From an uncultured Bacteroidota bacterium (GTDB lineage Bacteria > Bacteroidota > Bacteroidia > Bacteroidales > P3), in NCBI GenBank assembly GCA_902784865.1, contig CACZWL010000011.1, positions 1-64,000 on the forward strand: DNA of 64,000 nucleotides, given 5' to 3'. Positions 1-7,722 of the stretch are shown here, one piece after another (positions within the stretch are counted from its first letter, which is position 1; the number at the start of each line of letters is the position of its first letter). The translations under genes and the position numbers were made by a program. The notes under the pieces were generated by a model. The model made no database searches and was not told the DNA's origin. It was given only the letters and a program-made list of their open reading frames with translations.

Positions 1-1
1 C

Positions 2-85
2 GTCACGGGCCTGGCCAAGGGCGCGTACTTCGTGCGCGTGACCGGCGAGCAGGTGAACGCCATACGCAAGCTCATCGTCAGATAA
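2..85 (+). CDS. C-terminal end of a T9SS-secreted protein (partial)
   Basis: Only the last 27 codons are inside the window. They encode GLAKGAYFVRVTG followed by a basic IRKLIVR ending, which is the pattern of a type A T9SS C-terminal sorting domain: a glycine-rich turn, an aromatic YFVR strand and a short basic last strand. The domain targets proteins through the outer membrane by type IX secretion and is normally cleaved. Nothing can be said about the catalytic part of the protein, which lies upstream. The fragment at 63296-63494 on the other strand has a closely similar ending and the same G/C hairpin after its stop, so the two are probably paralogues. Confidence 0.7.
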   Translation, partial: VTGLAKGAYFVRVTGEQVNAIRKLIVR

Positions 86-102
86 AGCCTCACCCCCCCC
101 GG

Positions 103-131
103 CCCCCCCTCTCCTTTCAAGAGAGGGGGGG
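103..131. terminator. G/C-tract hairpin after the CTD gene
   Basis: An 11-bp stem of C-tract plus CTCTC (103-113) pairs with GAGAG plus a G-tract (121-131) around a 7-base loop. No U-tract follows directly. The same sequence occurs downstream of the CTD fragment near 63240-63290, so it looks like a conserved 3' untranslated hairpin of these paralogous genes. Confidence 0.5.
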
Positions 132-165
132 GGGCGGCCAAAAAGGCCGAAAACACCACAACCGA

Positions 166-200
166 GCTGCGGGCCCCGACGGGGCCCGCAGCTTATTTTT
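166..200 (+). terminator. Intrinsic terminator
   Basis: A perfect 12-bp GC-rich stem (166-177 with 181-192, loop GAC) is followed by TTATTTTT. It ends transcription of the CTD gene at the left edge. Confidence 0.8.
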
Positions 201-260
201 CTAGAAAATCTAGAAATTCTAGAGATTCTAGAAAATCTAGAAAAACTAGAAAATCTAGAA
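200..260. repeat. Tandem TCTAGA array, 9-10 bp period
   Basis: Seven successive units of TCTAGA or CTAGA with three or four A/T-rich spacer bases. The array begins directly after the terminator and ends about 20 bases from the tail of an interspersed repeat copy. CTAG is usually rare in bacterial DNA, so an array of it is conspicuous. It is not coding. Confidence 0.75.
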
Positions 261-278
261 GCCGCCCCTGGCCACCTC

Positions 279-385
279 CTAGGTGTCTGGTAGGTATCTG
301 GTAGGTGAATGCTTCGACTCTTTCCCATTATTTCCCATCGATGGGGAAATGAGGGAACACAACCCGGCACGATTTGACAGGTTGC
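279..385 (-). repeat. Interspersed bipartite repeat, copy A
   Basis: Reads on the minus strand. The palindromic head (about 331-349) differs from the consensus by one extra C, and is followed by GGGAAAGAGTCGAAG and two to three 11-bp ACCTACCAGAY units. Upstream of the head, GCAACCTGTCAAATCGTGCC is shared with copy E at 43046, so these two copies have a longer common 5' part. It lies between convergent genes. Confidence 0.85.
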
Positions 386-402
386 TTGCAAGGAAAATGC
401 TC

Positions 403-435
403 AACGCCCTGCAACACTGATGGTTGCAGGGCGTT
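403..435 (-). terminator. Terminator of the purD-eamA-trpS operon
   Basis: A perfect 13-bp stem (403-415 with 423-435, 7-base loop) lies just past the trpS stop. In the minus direction it is followed by GAGCATTTTCC, a short T-run. Confidence 0.7.
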
Positions 436-462
436 GTGGTCTGGTTGTAAATTTTAGGTGGC

Positions 463-1464
463 TTAACAGGTTCTGTAGCCGATGGCGCGGCGCACCTCGT
501 CGATGGTGCGGCGGGCGCTCTCGCGGGCTTTCTCTTTGCCGTGGTCGATGATGCGGCGCAGGGCGGCATCGTCGGCCTCAATCTCGAGGATACGCTGGCG
601 CAGGGGTTCGACAAAGGCTACCATGTCTTCGGCCAACTGCTTCTTCATGTCGCCATAGCGTATCTGGCAGCTGTTGTAGAGGCTGTCGAAGTGCTCCACC
701 GTTTCCGCCGTCGACACGGCGCGCAGCAGGGCGAAGAGGTTTTCTATTTCCTCGGGTTTCTTTTGGTTGGGTTCGGTGGGGCCGCTGTCGCTCTTGGCTT
801 TCATGACCTTCTTGCGGATGACCTCGGGCTCGTCGGTGAGGAAGATGGTCGAGGCTTCGCCCTCGCTTTTGCCCATCTTGCCGCTGCCGTTGAGGGCGGG
901 TATCTTCACCAGTGCCCCGTTCGAGCCCATGGCTTGCGGCAGGGGGAAAACCTCGGCAGCGTACATGTTGTTGAAGCGCTGTGCGAAGGTGCGTGTCATC
1001 TCGAGGTGCTGTTCCTGGTCCTTGCCCACGGGCACGCGTGTGGCCTTGTGTATCAGTATGTCGGCCGCCATCAGGGTGGGGTAGGTCAGCAGGCCGGCGT
1101 TGACGTTGTTGGGGTTCTGGCGCACCTTGTCCTTGAAAGACGTAACGCGTTCTAGCTCACCTAGGTAGGCGTTCATGTTGAGGAAGAGGTACAGCTCGGC
1201 CGTCTCGGGCAGGTCGCTCTGGAAGTAGAGGGTGCACTTCTCGGGGTCGAGTCCGCAGGCCAGGTATTGCACAAGGATGCGGCGGGCGTCGCCGTAGATG
1301 CTGCCGGGGGTCGGGTGGGTAGTCAGCGAATGGTAGTCGGCGATGAAGAAGAAGCATTGGTGTTCTTCCTGCATCTTCACGAAATTGCGCAGCGCGCCGA
1401 AATAGTTGCCCAGGTGCAAGTTGCCTGTCGGGCGGATGCCGCTGCAAACGATGTCTTGGCTCAT
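463..1464 (-). CDS. trpS: Tryptophan--tRNA ligase
   Basis: Class Ic aminoacyl-tRNA synthetase that charges tRNA-Trp in the cytoplasm. The 333-residue product is of normal length. The HIGH-type ATP signature is GNLHLGNY at residues 14-21 and the KMSKS-type loop is KMGKS at 196-200; the glycine variant is common in this phylum. The start ATG at 1464 overlaps the stop of the upstream transporter gene as ATGA, which fixes the start and implies translational coupling. It is the last gene of a purD-eamA-trpS operon. A much longer open frame extends upstream but only as an antisense-like shadow of the transporter gene. Confidence 0.96.
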   Translation of the reverse strand: MSQDIVCSGIRPTGNLHLGNYFGALRNFVKMQEEHQCFFFIADYHSLTTHPTPGSIYGDARRILVQYLACGLDPEKCTLYFQSDLPETAELYLFLNMNAYLGELERVTSFKDKVRQNPNNVNAGLLTYPTLMAADILIHKATRVPVGKDQEQHLEMTRTFAQRFNNMYAAEVFPLPQAMGSNGALVKIPALNGSGKMGKSEGEASTIFLTDEPEVIRKKVMKAKSDSGPTEPNQKKPEEIENLFALLRAVSTAETVEHFDSLYNSCQIRYGDMKKQLAEDMVAFVEPLRQRILEIEADDAALRRIIDHGKEKARESARRTIDEVRRAIGYRTC

Positions 1465-2405
1465 ATTGTATTGCTTGTTTTTTGGGTTTCTTTTTTGTCG
1501 GAGTGTGTGCCAGCCGCGCGGCTTTGGTTCACCACCCATACGCCCGTAAACACCAGGGCGGCAGCCACCAGTTTGGTGGCTGTCAGGCGGTCCATCCCCG
1601 TCGCAATTGCCACGGCTATGGCTATGATCGGCTGAAGGTAGCCGTACATCGAGACCAGCGTGGGCCGTATGCGCTGTTGCCCGACGGGCACAAGGTAGTA
1701 GGCCACGAAGGTCGAGAAGAATATCATGAAGGCTATCTCCCACCACACTTGCGTCGGCACCGCCGCAAAGTCGGTCTGCGGCAGGTGTGGTATGCTGAAC
1801 GGCAAGGAGATGAGGAACGACACGAGGAACATCCATTTCATCGACGTCACCACCGAGTAGCGCGAAATCAGGTTGCGGCAGGTGCCCAGGTACAGCGCGA
1901 AGACGATATAGTTGGCGAAGCAGTAGACGATGCCTATCGGCTCTGTCTCCGAGGCTCCGTGGCCGCCGAAGGTGCTCTGGAGTATCAGCCAGAGGATTCC
2001 GCCGAAACTCAGCGCCACGCCCAGCACTTTCTTCCATGTGATAGGCTCCTTCAGGAAGACGGCCGCCACCAGCATGGTGAAGATCGGCGTCGTGGTGCTC
2101 ATCACCGACAGGTCTACCGGTGTCGTGTGCGCTATGGCGTGCAGGAACGTCAGCTGCGGCAGGAAGAGGCCTATGATGCCGGCCCCGGCGATGCGCAGCA
2201 GGTCGCCTTTGGGCACATGCTCGCGCGGGGTGAACAGCGACACCAGCCAGAACAGCGCTCCCGCCACCAGCGACCGCATGGTGAACAGCACAATGGGCGA
2301 CACACCACCGTCGGTGGCAATGTCGCGACACACCACCACGTTGATTCCGAAGATGATATATGCTCCGGCGCATGCCAGATGACCTATCGCGACCCTGCGG
2401 TTCAT
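1461..2405 (-). CDS. EamA/DMT-family membrane transporter
   Basis: A 314-residue integral membrane protein with about ten hydrophobic segments in two halves, as in the drug/metabolite transporter (EamA, DUF6) superfamily. The first half has GAYIIFGINVVVCRDIA, typical of the first EamA repeat, and the second half has the STFVAYYLVPVGQQRI region. The substrate cannot be told from sequence; relatives export amino acids or other metabolites. It lies 26 bases after purD and overlaps trpS by four bases. The start MNRRVAIGH was chosen because it directly precedes the first membrane helix. Confidence 0.88.
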   Translation of the reverse strand: MNRRVAIGHLACAGAYIIFGINVVVCRDIATDGGVSPIVLFTMRSLVAGALFWLVSLFTPREHVPKGDLLRIAGAGIIGLFLPQLTFLHAIAHTTPVDLSVMSTTTPIFTMLVAAVFLKEPITWKKVLGVALSFGGILWLILQSTFGGHGASETEPIGIVYCFANYIVFALYLGTCRNLISRYSVVTSMKWMFLVSFLISLPFSIPHLPQTDFAAVPTQVWWEIAFMIFFSTFVAYYLVPVGQQRIRPTLVSMYGYLQPIIAIAVAIATGMDRLTATKLVAAALVFTGVWVVNQSRAAGTHSDKKETQKTSNTI

Positions 2406-2431
2406 GCCTCGTTTCTTCGTGTGGGGATGAT

Positions 2432-3727
2432 TTATTGTTGTTGCATCAGTTTGAGGAGGTCCTGGCCGATGTCGCGGCGCAGGTAGCGGCCCTCCCAGGC
2501 TATGCCGTGGCAGCGGTTGTAGCTTTTCAGCAGTGCCTCGGGCAGCGACGTGGCCAAGGCCGTGGCGCACATCACGCGTCCGCCGTTGGTGAGCAGCCGC
2601 CCCTCGTTGTCGCGGCGTGTGCCGCAGTGGTACAGGGTGACGCCCTCCTGCTCGTTGCCGAGCGTTATGGTGTCGCCTTTGCGGTAGCTCTCGGGATAGC
2701 CTCCGGCCACCATCATCACGCAGGCTGCCGTGCGTGGGTCGACGTCCAGGCGGCAACTCTCGAGGGTGCCGCGGGCGGTGTTCTCGAACAGTTCCACCAC
2801 GTCGCTCTTCAGCCGCGGGAAGACGCTTTCTGTCTCGGGGTCGCCCATGCGCACGTTGTACTCTATCACGTAGGGGTCGCCGCCGCAGTTCATGAGGCCG
2901 ATGAAGATGAAGCCGCGGTAGTCTATCTTCTCGTCGCGCAGGCCGCGTACTGTGGGCTTCACGATGCGGTCCTCGACTTTCTTCATGAACTCCTTGTCGG
3001 CAAACGGCACGGGGCTCACCGAGCCCATGCCGCCTGTGTTGAGGCCGCTGTCGCCCTCGCCGATGCGCTTGTAGTCCTTGGCCGAAGGCAGCAGCAGGTA
3101 GTGGTTGCCGTCGGTGAGCGCGAAGACGCTCAGCTCGATGCCGCTCAGGTACTCCTCAATCACTACGCTGGCGCTAGCCTCGCCGAACTTGCGCTGCTGC
3201 AGCATCTCGCGCAGGTGGCTTTTGGCGGAGGCCAGGTCGGGCTCTATCAGCACGCCTTTGCCGGCTGCCAGGCCGTCGGCCTTGAGCACATAGGGAGCCT
3301 GCAGCCCTTCGAGGAAGCGCTCGCCTTCGGCAAGGGTATCTTCGGTGAACGTGCGGTAGGCTGCCGTCGGTATGCCGTGGCGCTGCATGAAGGCCTTGGC
3401 ATAGTCCTTGCTGCCCTCCAGCATGGCTCCTTGGCGGCTGGGGCCAATCACCATCACGTTGTTCAGCAGCGGGTTCGAGGCGAAGTAGTCGGCGATGCCG
3501 GCCACCAGCGGAGCCTCGGGGCCCACGACCAGCATGTCGATGCGGTTTTTCACCGCGAACTGCCCCACGGCCTCGAAGTCCTCGGGGTTCATTTCCACGT
3601 TCTTGCCCACCTCCGCAGTGCCTGCGTTGCCGGGGGCTATGAAGAGTTGGCTGCAATGCGCGCTCTGCGCAATCTTGTGAGCGATAGCATGTTCGCGTCC
3701 GCCCGAGCCCAATAGTAGGATGTTCAT
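2432..3727 (-). CDS. purD: Phosphoribosylamine--glycine ligase (GARS)
   Basis: ATP-grasp enzyme of de novo purine synthesis that joins glycine to phosphoribosylamine. The 431-residue product starts MNILLLGSGGREHA, the canonical N-terminus, and carries the ATP-grasp region (EEYLSGIELSVFALTDG) and the NTGGMGSVSP segment. The start at 3727 is preceded by AAGAAAG and fits the family better than an in-frame start 21 bases upstream. It is the first gene of its operon and has a full Bacteroidetes promoter at 3761-3791. Confidence 0.96.
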   Translation of the reverse strand: MNILLLGSGGREHAIAHKIAQSAHCSQLFIAPGNAGTAEVGKNVEMNPEDFEAVGQFAVKNRIDMLVVGPEAPLVAGIADYFASNPLLNNVMVIGPSRQGAMLEGSKDYAKAFMQRHGIPTAAYRTFTEDTLAEGERFLEGLQAPYVLKADGLAAGKGVLIEPDLASAKSHLREMLQQRKFGEASASVVIEEYLSGIELSVFALTDGNHYLLLPSAKDYKRIGEGDSGLNTGGMGSVSPVPFADKEFMKKVEDRIVKPTVRGLRDEKIDYRGFIFIGLMNCGGDPYVIEYNVRMGDPETESVFPRLKSDVVELFENTARGTLESCRLDVDPRTAACVMMVAGGYPESYRKGDTITLGNEQEGVTLYHCGTRRDNEGRLLTNGGRVMCATALATSLPEALLKSYNRCHGIAWEGRYLRRDIGQDLLKLMQQQ

Positions 3728-3760
3728 TCTTTCTTTGTTTGGTACCACTTAATGAAAATG

Positions 3761-3791
3761 CAAAAGTACAAAAGTCGCGCGACATGGCAAA
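3761..3791 (-). promoter_or_regulatory. purD promoter (Bacteroidetes type)
   Basis: On the minus strand TTTG (3788-3791) and TACTTTTG (3761-3768) are separated by 19 bases. The -33 box sits in ATTTTGCCATGTCGCG, resembling the dapB and tRNA promoters of this window. Confidence 0.75.
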
Positions 3792-3820
3792 ATTTATTTT
3801 TCCACCTCCCACCATAAAGC

Positions 3821-3858
3821 GGCCGTCGGGCCGGCACAATTGTGCCGGCCCGACGGCC
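3821..3858. terminator. 38-bp perfect palindrome, probable bidirectional terminator
   Basis: Bases 3821-3839 are exactly complementary to 3840-3858 with no spacer. It lies between the end of the small lipoprotein gene and the purD promoter, so it can insulate the two. T-runs are not immediate on either side. Confidence 0.6.
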
Positions 3859-3882
3859 TTGTCTGTCTAGCTTGCGCTCGGA

Positions 3883-4116
3883 TTATTCGGCGGAGAGAAC
3901 CTCTTCGACGGCATCCTGAAGGCCTTCCTGAGCGGCGTCGAGCACGTCCTCGGCACCAGCCTCGACGGTTTCCTTGGCCTCGCAGCAACCTTCGGCGGCA
4001 GCAGCCTCGACGGTCTGCATTGCGCTGTCGACGGTCTCCTCAGCAGCCTTGTTGTTGTTGCATGCGGCCAGGCCAAACATGGCGGCAACGGCCATAGCGA
4101 AAAATACTTTCTTCAT
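3883..4116 (-). CDS. Small acidic lipoprotein
   Basis: A 77-residue protein with a lipoprotein signal: MKKVFFAMAVAAMFGLAAC, with the lipobox LAAC at residues 16-19. The mature part is short, rich in alanine and glutamate (EETVDSAMQTVEAAAAEG, AGAEDVLDAAQEGLQDAVEE) and probably forms an amphipathic helix. It should be anchored to the inner or outer membrane. A TACTTTTG -7 box lies at 4168-4175. No function can be assigned; similar tiny lipoproteins are common in Bacteroidales. Confidence 0.8.
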   Translation of the reverse strand: MKKVFFAMAVAAMFGLAACNNNKAAEETVDSAMQTVEAAAAEGCCEAKETVEAGAEDVLDAAQEGLQDAVEEVLSAE

Positions 4117-4291
4117 TTCTGTTGAATTTTTGATTAATTGTTTGTTTTCTTTTTGGTTTTTTCAGGGTGCAAAAGTACAACTCTTTTTCTGAAATGTTAA
4201 AAAATAAAATGGTAATAATTCTTAAAATCCGCGTAATGCACTGATTGTCATAGCCATAAAATTTAACATATTTGAAGCCTGCGAAAAAAAA

Positions 4292-4323
4292 TTTGGCCAT
4301 TCCAAGAAAAAGTCGTACCTTTG
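4292..4323 (+). promoter_or_regulatory. rnfA promoter
   Basis: TTTG (4292-4295) and TACCTTTG (4316-4323) separated by 20 bases, about 33 bases before the rnfA ATG. Confidence 0.75.
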
Positions 4324-4356
4324 CAATTTGAATTTGACCCTAAAAACAACCAACTT

Positions 4357-4944
4357 ATGACAGTCTCGATATTCGCACTCATCATCGGAGCCATCTTCGT
4401 CAACAACGTCGTGTTGGCCCAATTCCTCGGCATCTGCCCCTTCCTGGGCGTCTCCAAGGATGTGAAAAGCTCCCTCGGCATGGGTGGCGCCGTCCTCTTC
4501 GTCATGCTGCTGGCCACCATGGTGACCTACCTCATCATGCAGTATGTCCTCGTGCCGCTCAACCTCCAGTACCTGCAGACCATTGCCTACATCCTCGTCA
4601 TCGCCGCCCTCGTGCAGATGGTCGAGATTGTGCTCAAAAAAATCGCCCCGGCGCTCTACCAGGCCCTCGGCGTCTTCCTCCCCCTCATCACCACCAACTG
4701 CGCCGTCCTCGGCGTGGCTATCCTCGTGATGCAGAAGAACATGAACTTCCTCGAGAGCGTCGTCTACTCCGCCTCCACCGCCGTCGGATTCACCCTGGCC
4801 CTCGTCATCTTTGCCGGCATCCGCGAGCAGCTCGACCTCACCGGCACCCCCCGCGGCATGAAAGGCGTCCCCATAGCCCTCGTCTCCGCCGGTATCCTCG
4901 CCATGGCCTTCATGGGCTTCGCCAACCTCGTCCCCCTGCCTTAA
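4357..4944 (+). CDS. rnfA: Electron transport complex subunit RnfA
   Basis: Membrane subunit of the Rnf ferredoxin:NAD oxidoreductase that couples electron flow to ion pumping. The 195-residue product matches RnfA in length and in the signatures VNNVVLAQFLGICPFLGVSK and PLITTNCAVLGVAI, whose cysteines are the known paired membrane cysteines. Six helices are visible. It resembles NqrE too, but the details favour RnfA. Normally rnfA is the last gene of rnfBCDGEA; here the upstream gene points the other way and rnfA has its own promoter, so it is separate from the rest of the complex. The start was set at MTVSIFALII because the promoter overlaps the upstream in-frame codons. Confidence 0.93.
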   Translation: MTVSIFALIIGAIFVNNVVLAQFLGICPFLGVSKDVKSSLGMGGAVLFVMLLATMVTYLIMQYVLVPLNLQYLQTIAYILVIAALVQMVEIVLKKIAPALYQALGVFLPLITTNCAVLGVAILVMQKNMNFLESVVYSASTAVGFTLALVIFAGIREQLDLTGTPRGMKGVPIALVSAGILAMAFMGFANLVPLP

Positions 4945-4966
4945 TCGGCTGAAAAACACCACCGCC

Positions 4967-5299
4967 ATGCAAGAATACGACAACGAACGCCGGTACAGCG
5001 ACATGCAGCGTCCCAACGACCTGCTTGTGTGGTCCATCCTCAGCACCGTCCTCTGCTGCATCGCCACGGGCATTGTGGCCATCGTCTACTCCAGCCGCGT
5101 CAACCCCCTTTGGGAGGGCGGCCGCCACGAAGAGGCACGCGAGTCGGCGCGCAAGGCCAAGATATGGCTCCTCGTCGGCGTCGGCCTCGGCATCCTCGTC
5201 GGAGTCCTCTACACCGTCTACGTCTCCCTGATAGCGAGCGCTGTGGCTGCCTCCGGCGGACTCGACAACCTGGCCGACTTCCTCAACCGGCTCGACTAG
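4967..5299 (+). CDS. CD225/dispanin-domain membrane protein
   Basis: A 110-residue protein with the CD225 (interferon-induced transmembrane-like) arrangement: PNDLLVWSILSTVLCCIATG, then IVAIVYSSRVNPLWEGG and a run with alanines and KAKIWLL before the second helix. Two membrane segments lie at about residues 18-40 and 68-95. Function in bacteria is unknown. It follows rnfA after 22 bases and precedes a DUF2752 gene after 10, a pairing that is frequent in Bacteroidota. Confidence 0.85.
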   Translation: MQEYDNERRYSDMQRPNDLLVWSILSTVLCCIATGIVAIVYSSRVNPLWEGGRHEEARESARKAKIWLLVGVGLGILVGVLYTVYVSLIASAVAASGGLDNLADFLNRLD

Positions 5300-5309
5300 C
5301 GTCAGCGCA

Positions 5310-5687
5310 ATGGCTGCCGTCAGAAAATTGCTGCTGCCCATAGGATTGCTCCTCGGGGCAGCGGCCTTTGCGTTGCTCTACTACCGCGTCGACCCCACGC
5401 AGGCCGCCTGGATGCCGCGCTGCCCCTTCCGTCTTCTGACGGGGCTGCAGTGCCCTGCCTGTGGAAACCAGCGCGCACTGCACGCCCTCCTCAACGGCCA
5501 CCTGGCCGACGCTTTCGCTTTCAACCCCTTCTTCCTGCTCTCGCTGCCCTACCTCGCAGCGCTCGTCGTCGCCGCGGTCCTGCGCCGCAGGCATCCCGGA
5601 CCCTACCGCCGCCTGGCCCACCCGCGCGTAGTGATGGCCTACGTCGTCCTCATCTGCCTCTGGTGGGTGCTCCGCAACATTATATAA
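5310..5687 (+). CDS. DUF2752 family membrane protein
   Basis: A 125-residue membrane protein with the DUF2752 signature PRCPFRLLTGLQCPACGNQR followed by ALLNGHLADAFAFNP. Three hydrophobic segments are visible. The conserved cysteines (CPF, CPACG) suggest a metal or redox role but the function is not known. It is the last gene of the rnfA-CD225-DUF2752 run, and a repeat copy follows its stop. Confidence 0.85.
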   Translation: MAAVRKLLLPIGLLLGAAAFALLYYRVDPTQAAWMPRCPFRLLTGLQCPACGNQRALHALLNGHLADAFAFNPFFLLSLPYLAALVVAAVLRRRHPGPYRRLAHPRVVMAYVVLICLWWVLRNII

Positions 5688-5696
5688 TATATGTAT

Positions 5697-5780
5697 CCCG
5701 ATTTTCCCATCGATGGGAAATGATGGGAAAGAGTCGAAGTATTCACCTACCAGATACCTACCAGACACCTACCAGACACC
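5697..5780 (+). repeat. Interspersed bipartite repeat, copy B
   Basis: Consensus head TTTCCCATCGATGGGAAA at 5703-5720, then TGATGGGAAAGAGTCGAAGT and three complete 11-bp tail units before decay into ACCCAGGATCT. It lies downstream of the DUF2752 gene, reading in the same direction. Confidence 0.9.
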
Positions 5781-5939
5781 CAGGATCTCCTGAGCTTCCT
5801 ATCCCCCCCCCTGCCATCCTGCCTCTCTTCTGCAGGAAGCAAAAAAAATATGCGCACTTTAAATAAAAGTTGTATATTTGCATTATCCCCATTTATTGTT
5901 AAATTGGGGTAATATTTTTTCAATCAACACATTAGCACT

Positions 5940-7709
5940 ATGGCAAAAGAGATTAAATTCAGCCTTGTATACCGCGACATGTGGCAGTCGTCGGGCAAAT
6001 ACCAGCCTCGGGTGGACCAGCTGGAGAAGGTTGCGCCTGTCATCGTCGGCATGGGCTGCTTCGACCGCATCGAGACCAACGGCGGCGCCTTCGAGCAGGT
6101 GAACCTCATGTACGGCGAGAACCCCAACCGCGCCGTCCGCGCCTGGACGCGCCCCTTCAACCAGGCCGGCATCCAGACCCACATGCTCGAGCGCGCCCTC
6201 AACGGCCTCCGCATGTATGGAGTCCCCGCCGACGTGCGCCGCCTCATGCCCAAGGTCAAGAAGGCTCAGGGCGTCGACATCATGCGCTCGTTCTGCGGCC
6301 TGAACGACCCCCGCAATCTCGAGCTCAGCGTCACCGCCGCCAAGGAGGCCGGCATGATCAGCCAGGCCGCCCTCTCGATCACCCATTCGCCTGTCCACAC
6401 CGTCGAGTACTACATGAGCCTCGTCGACCAGCTGGTGGGCTTCGGCGCCGACGAGATCTGTCTCAAGGACATGGCCGGCGTGGGCCGCCCCGCCACCCTC
6501 GGCCGCCTGGTGCACGAGATAAAGACCAAATACCCCCACATCGTGGTGCAATACCACGGCCACACAGGCCCCGGCCTCTCCATGGCCTCCACCCTCATGG
6601 TGGCGCAGGCTGGCGCCGACGTCATCGACTGCGCCATGGAACCCCTCTCCTGGGGTATGGTCCACCCCGACGTCATCTCCGTCCAGGCCATGCTCAAGGA
6701 TGCCGGCTTCCTCGTCAAGGACATCAACATGGACGCCTATATGGAGGCCCGGCGCCTCACCCAGGAGTTCATCGACGACTTCCTCGGCCTCTACATCAAC
6801 CCCGGCAACCGCATCAGCAGCTCGCTCCTCGTCGGCTGCGGCCTGCCCGGCGGCATGATGGGCTCGATGATGAGCGACCTCAAGGGTGTGCATGGTGCCA
6901 TCAACATGGCCCTCAAGAAGAGCGGCAAGCCCGAGGTCAGCTTCGAGGAGCTCACCGTCCAACTCTTCCAGGAGGTGGAGCACATCTGGCCCCTGTTGGG
7001 CTACCCCCCGCTGGTGACCCCCTTCAGCCAGTATACCAAGAACATCGCCGTCATGAACCTCCTCTCGATGGCCCAGGGCAAGCCCCGCTTCAGCCAGATC
7101 GACAAGGACTCGTGGAGCATGATTCTGGGCCGCGCCGGCAAGCTGCCCGGACCTTTGGCTCCCGAAATCGTCGAGCTTGCCAAGCAGCAGGGCATGGAGT
7201 TCTACACCGGAGTGCCGCAGGAAGCCTACCCCGACGCCCTGCCCGAGTACATCAAGGAAATGGAGCAGAACGGATGGGAGCGCGGCCAGGATGATGAGGA
7301 ACTCTTCGAGCTGGCCATGCACGACCGCCAGTACCGCGACTATAAGAGCGGCCTCGCCAAGGAGCGCTTCCACAAGGAGGTGGCCCAGCTGCGCGCCGAG
7401 AAGGAGCCTGTGGCCAAGGTCGAGACTGCCGAGAGCCTGGCCCTCAGCTATATCACCCCCAAGCATCCCAATGCCACGCCCATCGTGGCCACCGCTACGG
7501 GTCGGCTGCTGTGGGAGGTCGACTTCGACGACCGCAGCACCGCGCCCGCCCCGGGCACCGAGGTCAAGGAGGGTTCGCCCTTGGCCCACATCGAGGCTTC
7601 CTACGCCCTGATGCCCCTGGTGGCCCTCAAGGGTGGCAAGGTTGTCGACACCTGTGCCCGCCAGGGTCAGCAGGTGAAGAAAGGCGACGTCCTCGGTTGG
7701 GTCGAGTGA
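5940..7709 (+). CDS. Carboxyltransferase subunit (pyruvate carboxylase B / oxaloacetate decarboxylase alpha-like) with a lysine-less biotinyl domain
   Basis: A 589-residue HMGL-like TIM barrel plus PYC_OADA domain plus C-terminal biotinyl-like domain. Metal and catalytic residues look intact: RDMWQSS near residue 12, the ICLKDMAG segment with the lysine that is carbamylated in this family, and YHGHTGPG with the HxH metal ligands. The C-terminal domain (about 510-589) has the fold pattern but reads EASYALM at 552-558 where EAMKM is expected, so the lysine that carries biotin is replaced by tyrosine 555. It may therefore act with biotin on a separate carrier protein. A TATATTTG -7 box is at 5873-5880. 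No gamma or beta subunit is adjacent. Confidence 0.85.
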   Translation: MAKEIKFSLVYRDMWQSSGKYQPRVDQLEKVAPVIVGMGCFDRIETNGGAFEQVNLMYGENPNRAVRAWTRPFNQAGIQTHMLERALNGLRMYGVPADVRRLMPKVKKAQGVDIMRSFCGLNDPRNLELSVTAAKEAGMISQAALSITHSPVHTVEYYMSLVDQLVGFGADEICLKDMAGVGRPATLGRLVHEIKTKYPHIVVQYHGHTGPGLSMASTLMVAQAGADVIDCAMEPLSWGMVHPDVISVQAMLKDAGFLVKDINMDAYMEARRLTQEFIDDFLGLYINPGNRISSSLLVGCGLPGGMMGSMMSDLKGVHGAINMALKKSGKPEVSFEELTVQLFQEVEHIWPLLGYPPLVTPFSQYTKNIAVMNLLSMAQGKPRFSQIDKDSWSMILGRAGKLPGPLAPEIVELAKQQGMEFYTGVPQEAYPDALPEYIKEMEQNGWERGQDDEELFELAMHDRQYRDYKSGLAKERFHKEVAQLRAEKEPVAKVETAESLALSYITPKHPNATPIVATATGRLLWEVDFDDRSTAPAPGTEVKEGSPLAHIEASYALMPLVALKGGKVVDTCARQGQQVKKGDVLGWVE

Positions 7710-7722
7710 CGGGCTGAAGATG

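Noticed and set aside
463-2373. A 636-residue open frame running through trpS and the transporter gene
   Set aside because: Only the trpS part has protein features; the rest is an out-of-frame reading of the transporter gene.
5697-5768. A conserved reading frame through every repeat copy (…GRYLVGEYFDSFPSF…)
   Set aside because: It is conserved only because the DNA repeat is conserved; starts, ends and flanks differ in each copy and there is no expression signal, so I do not call it a protein.
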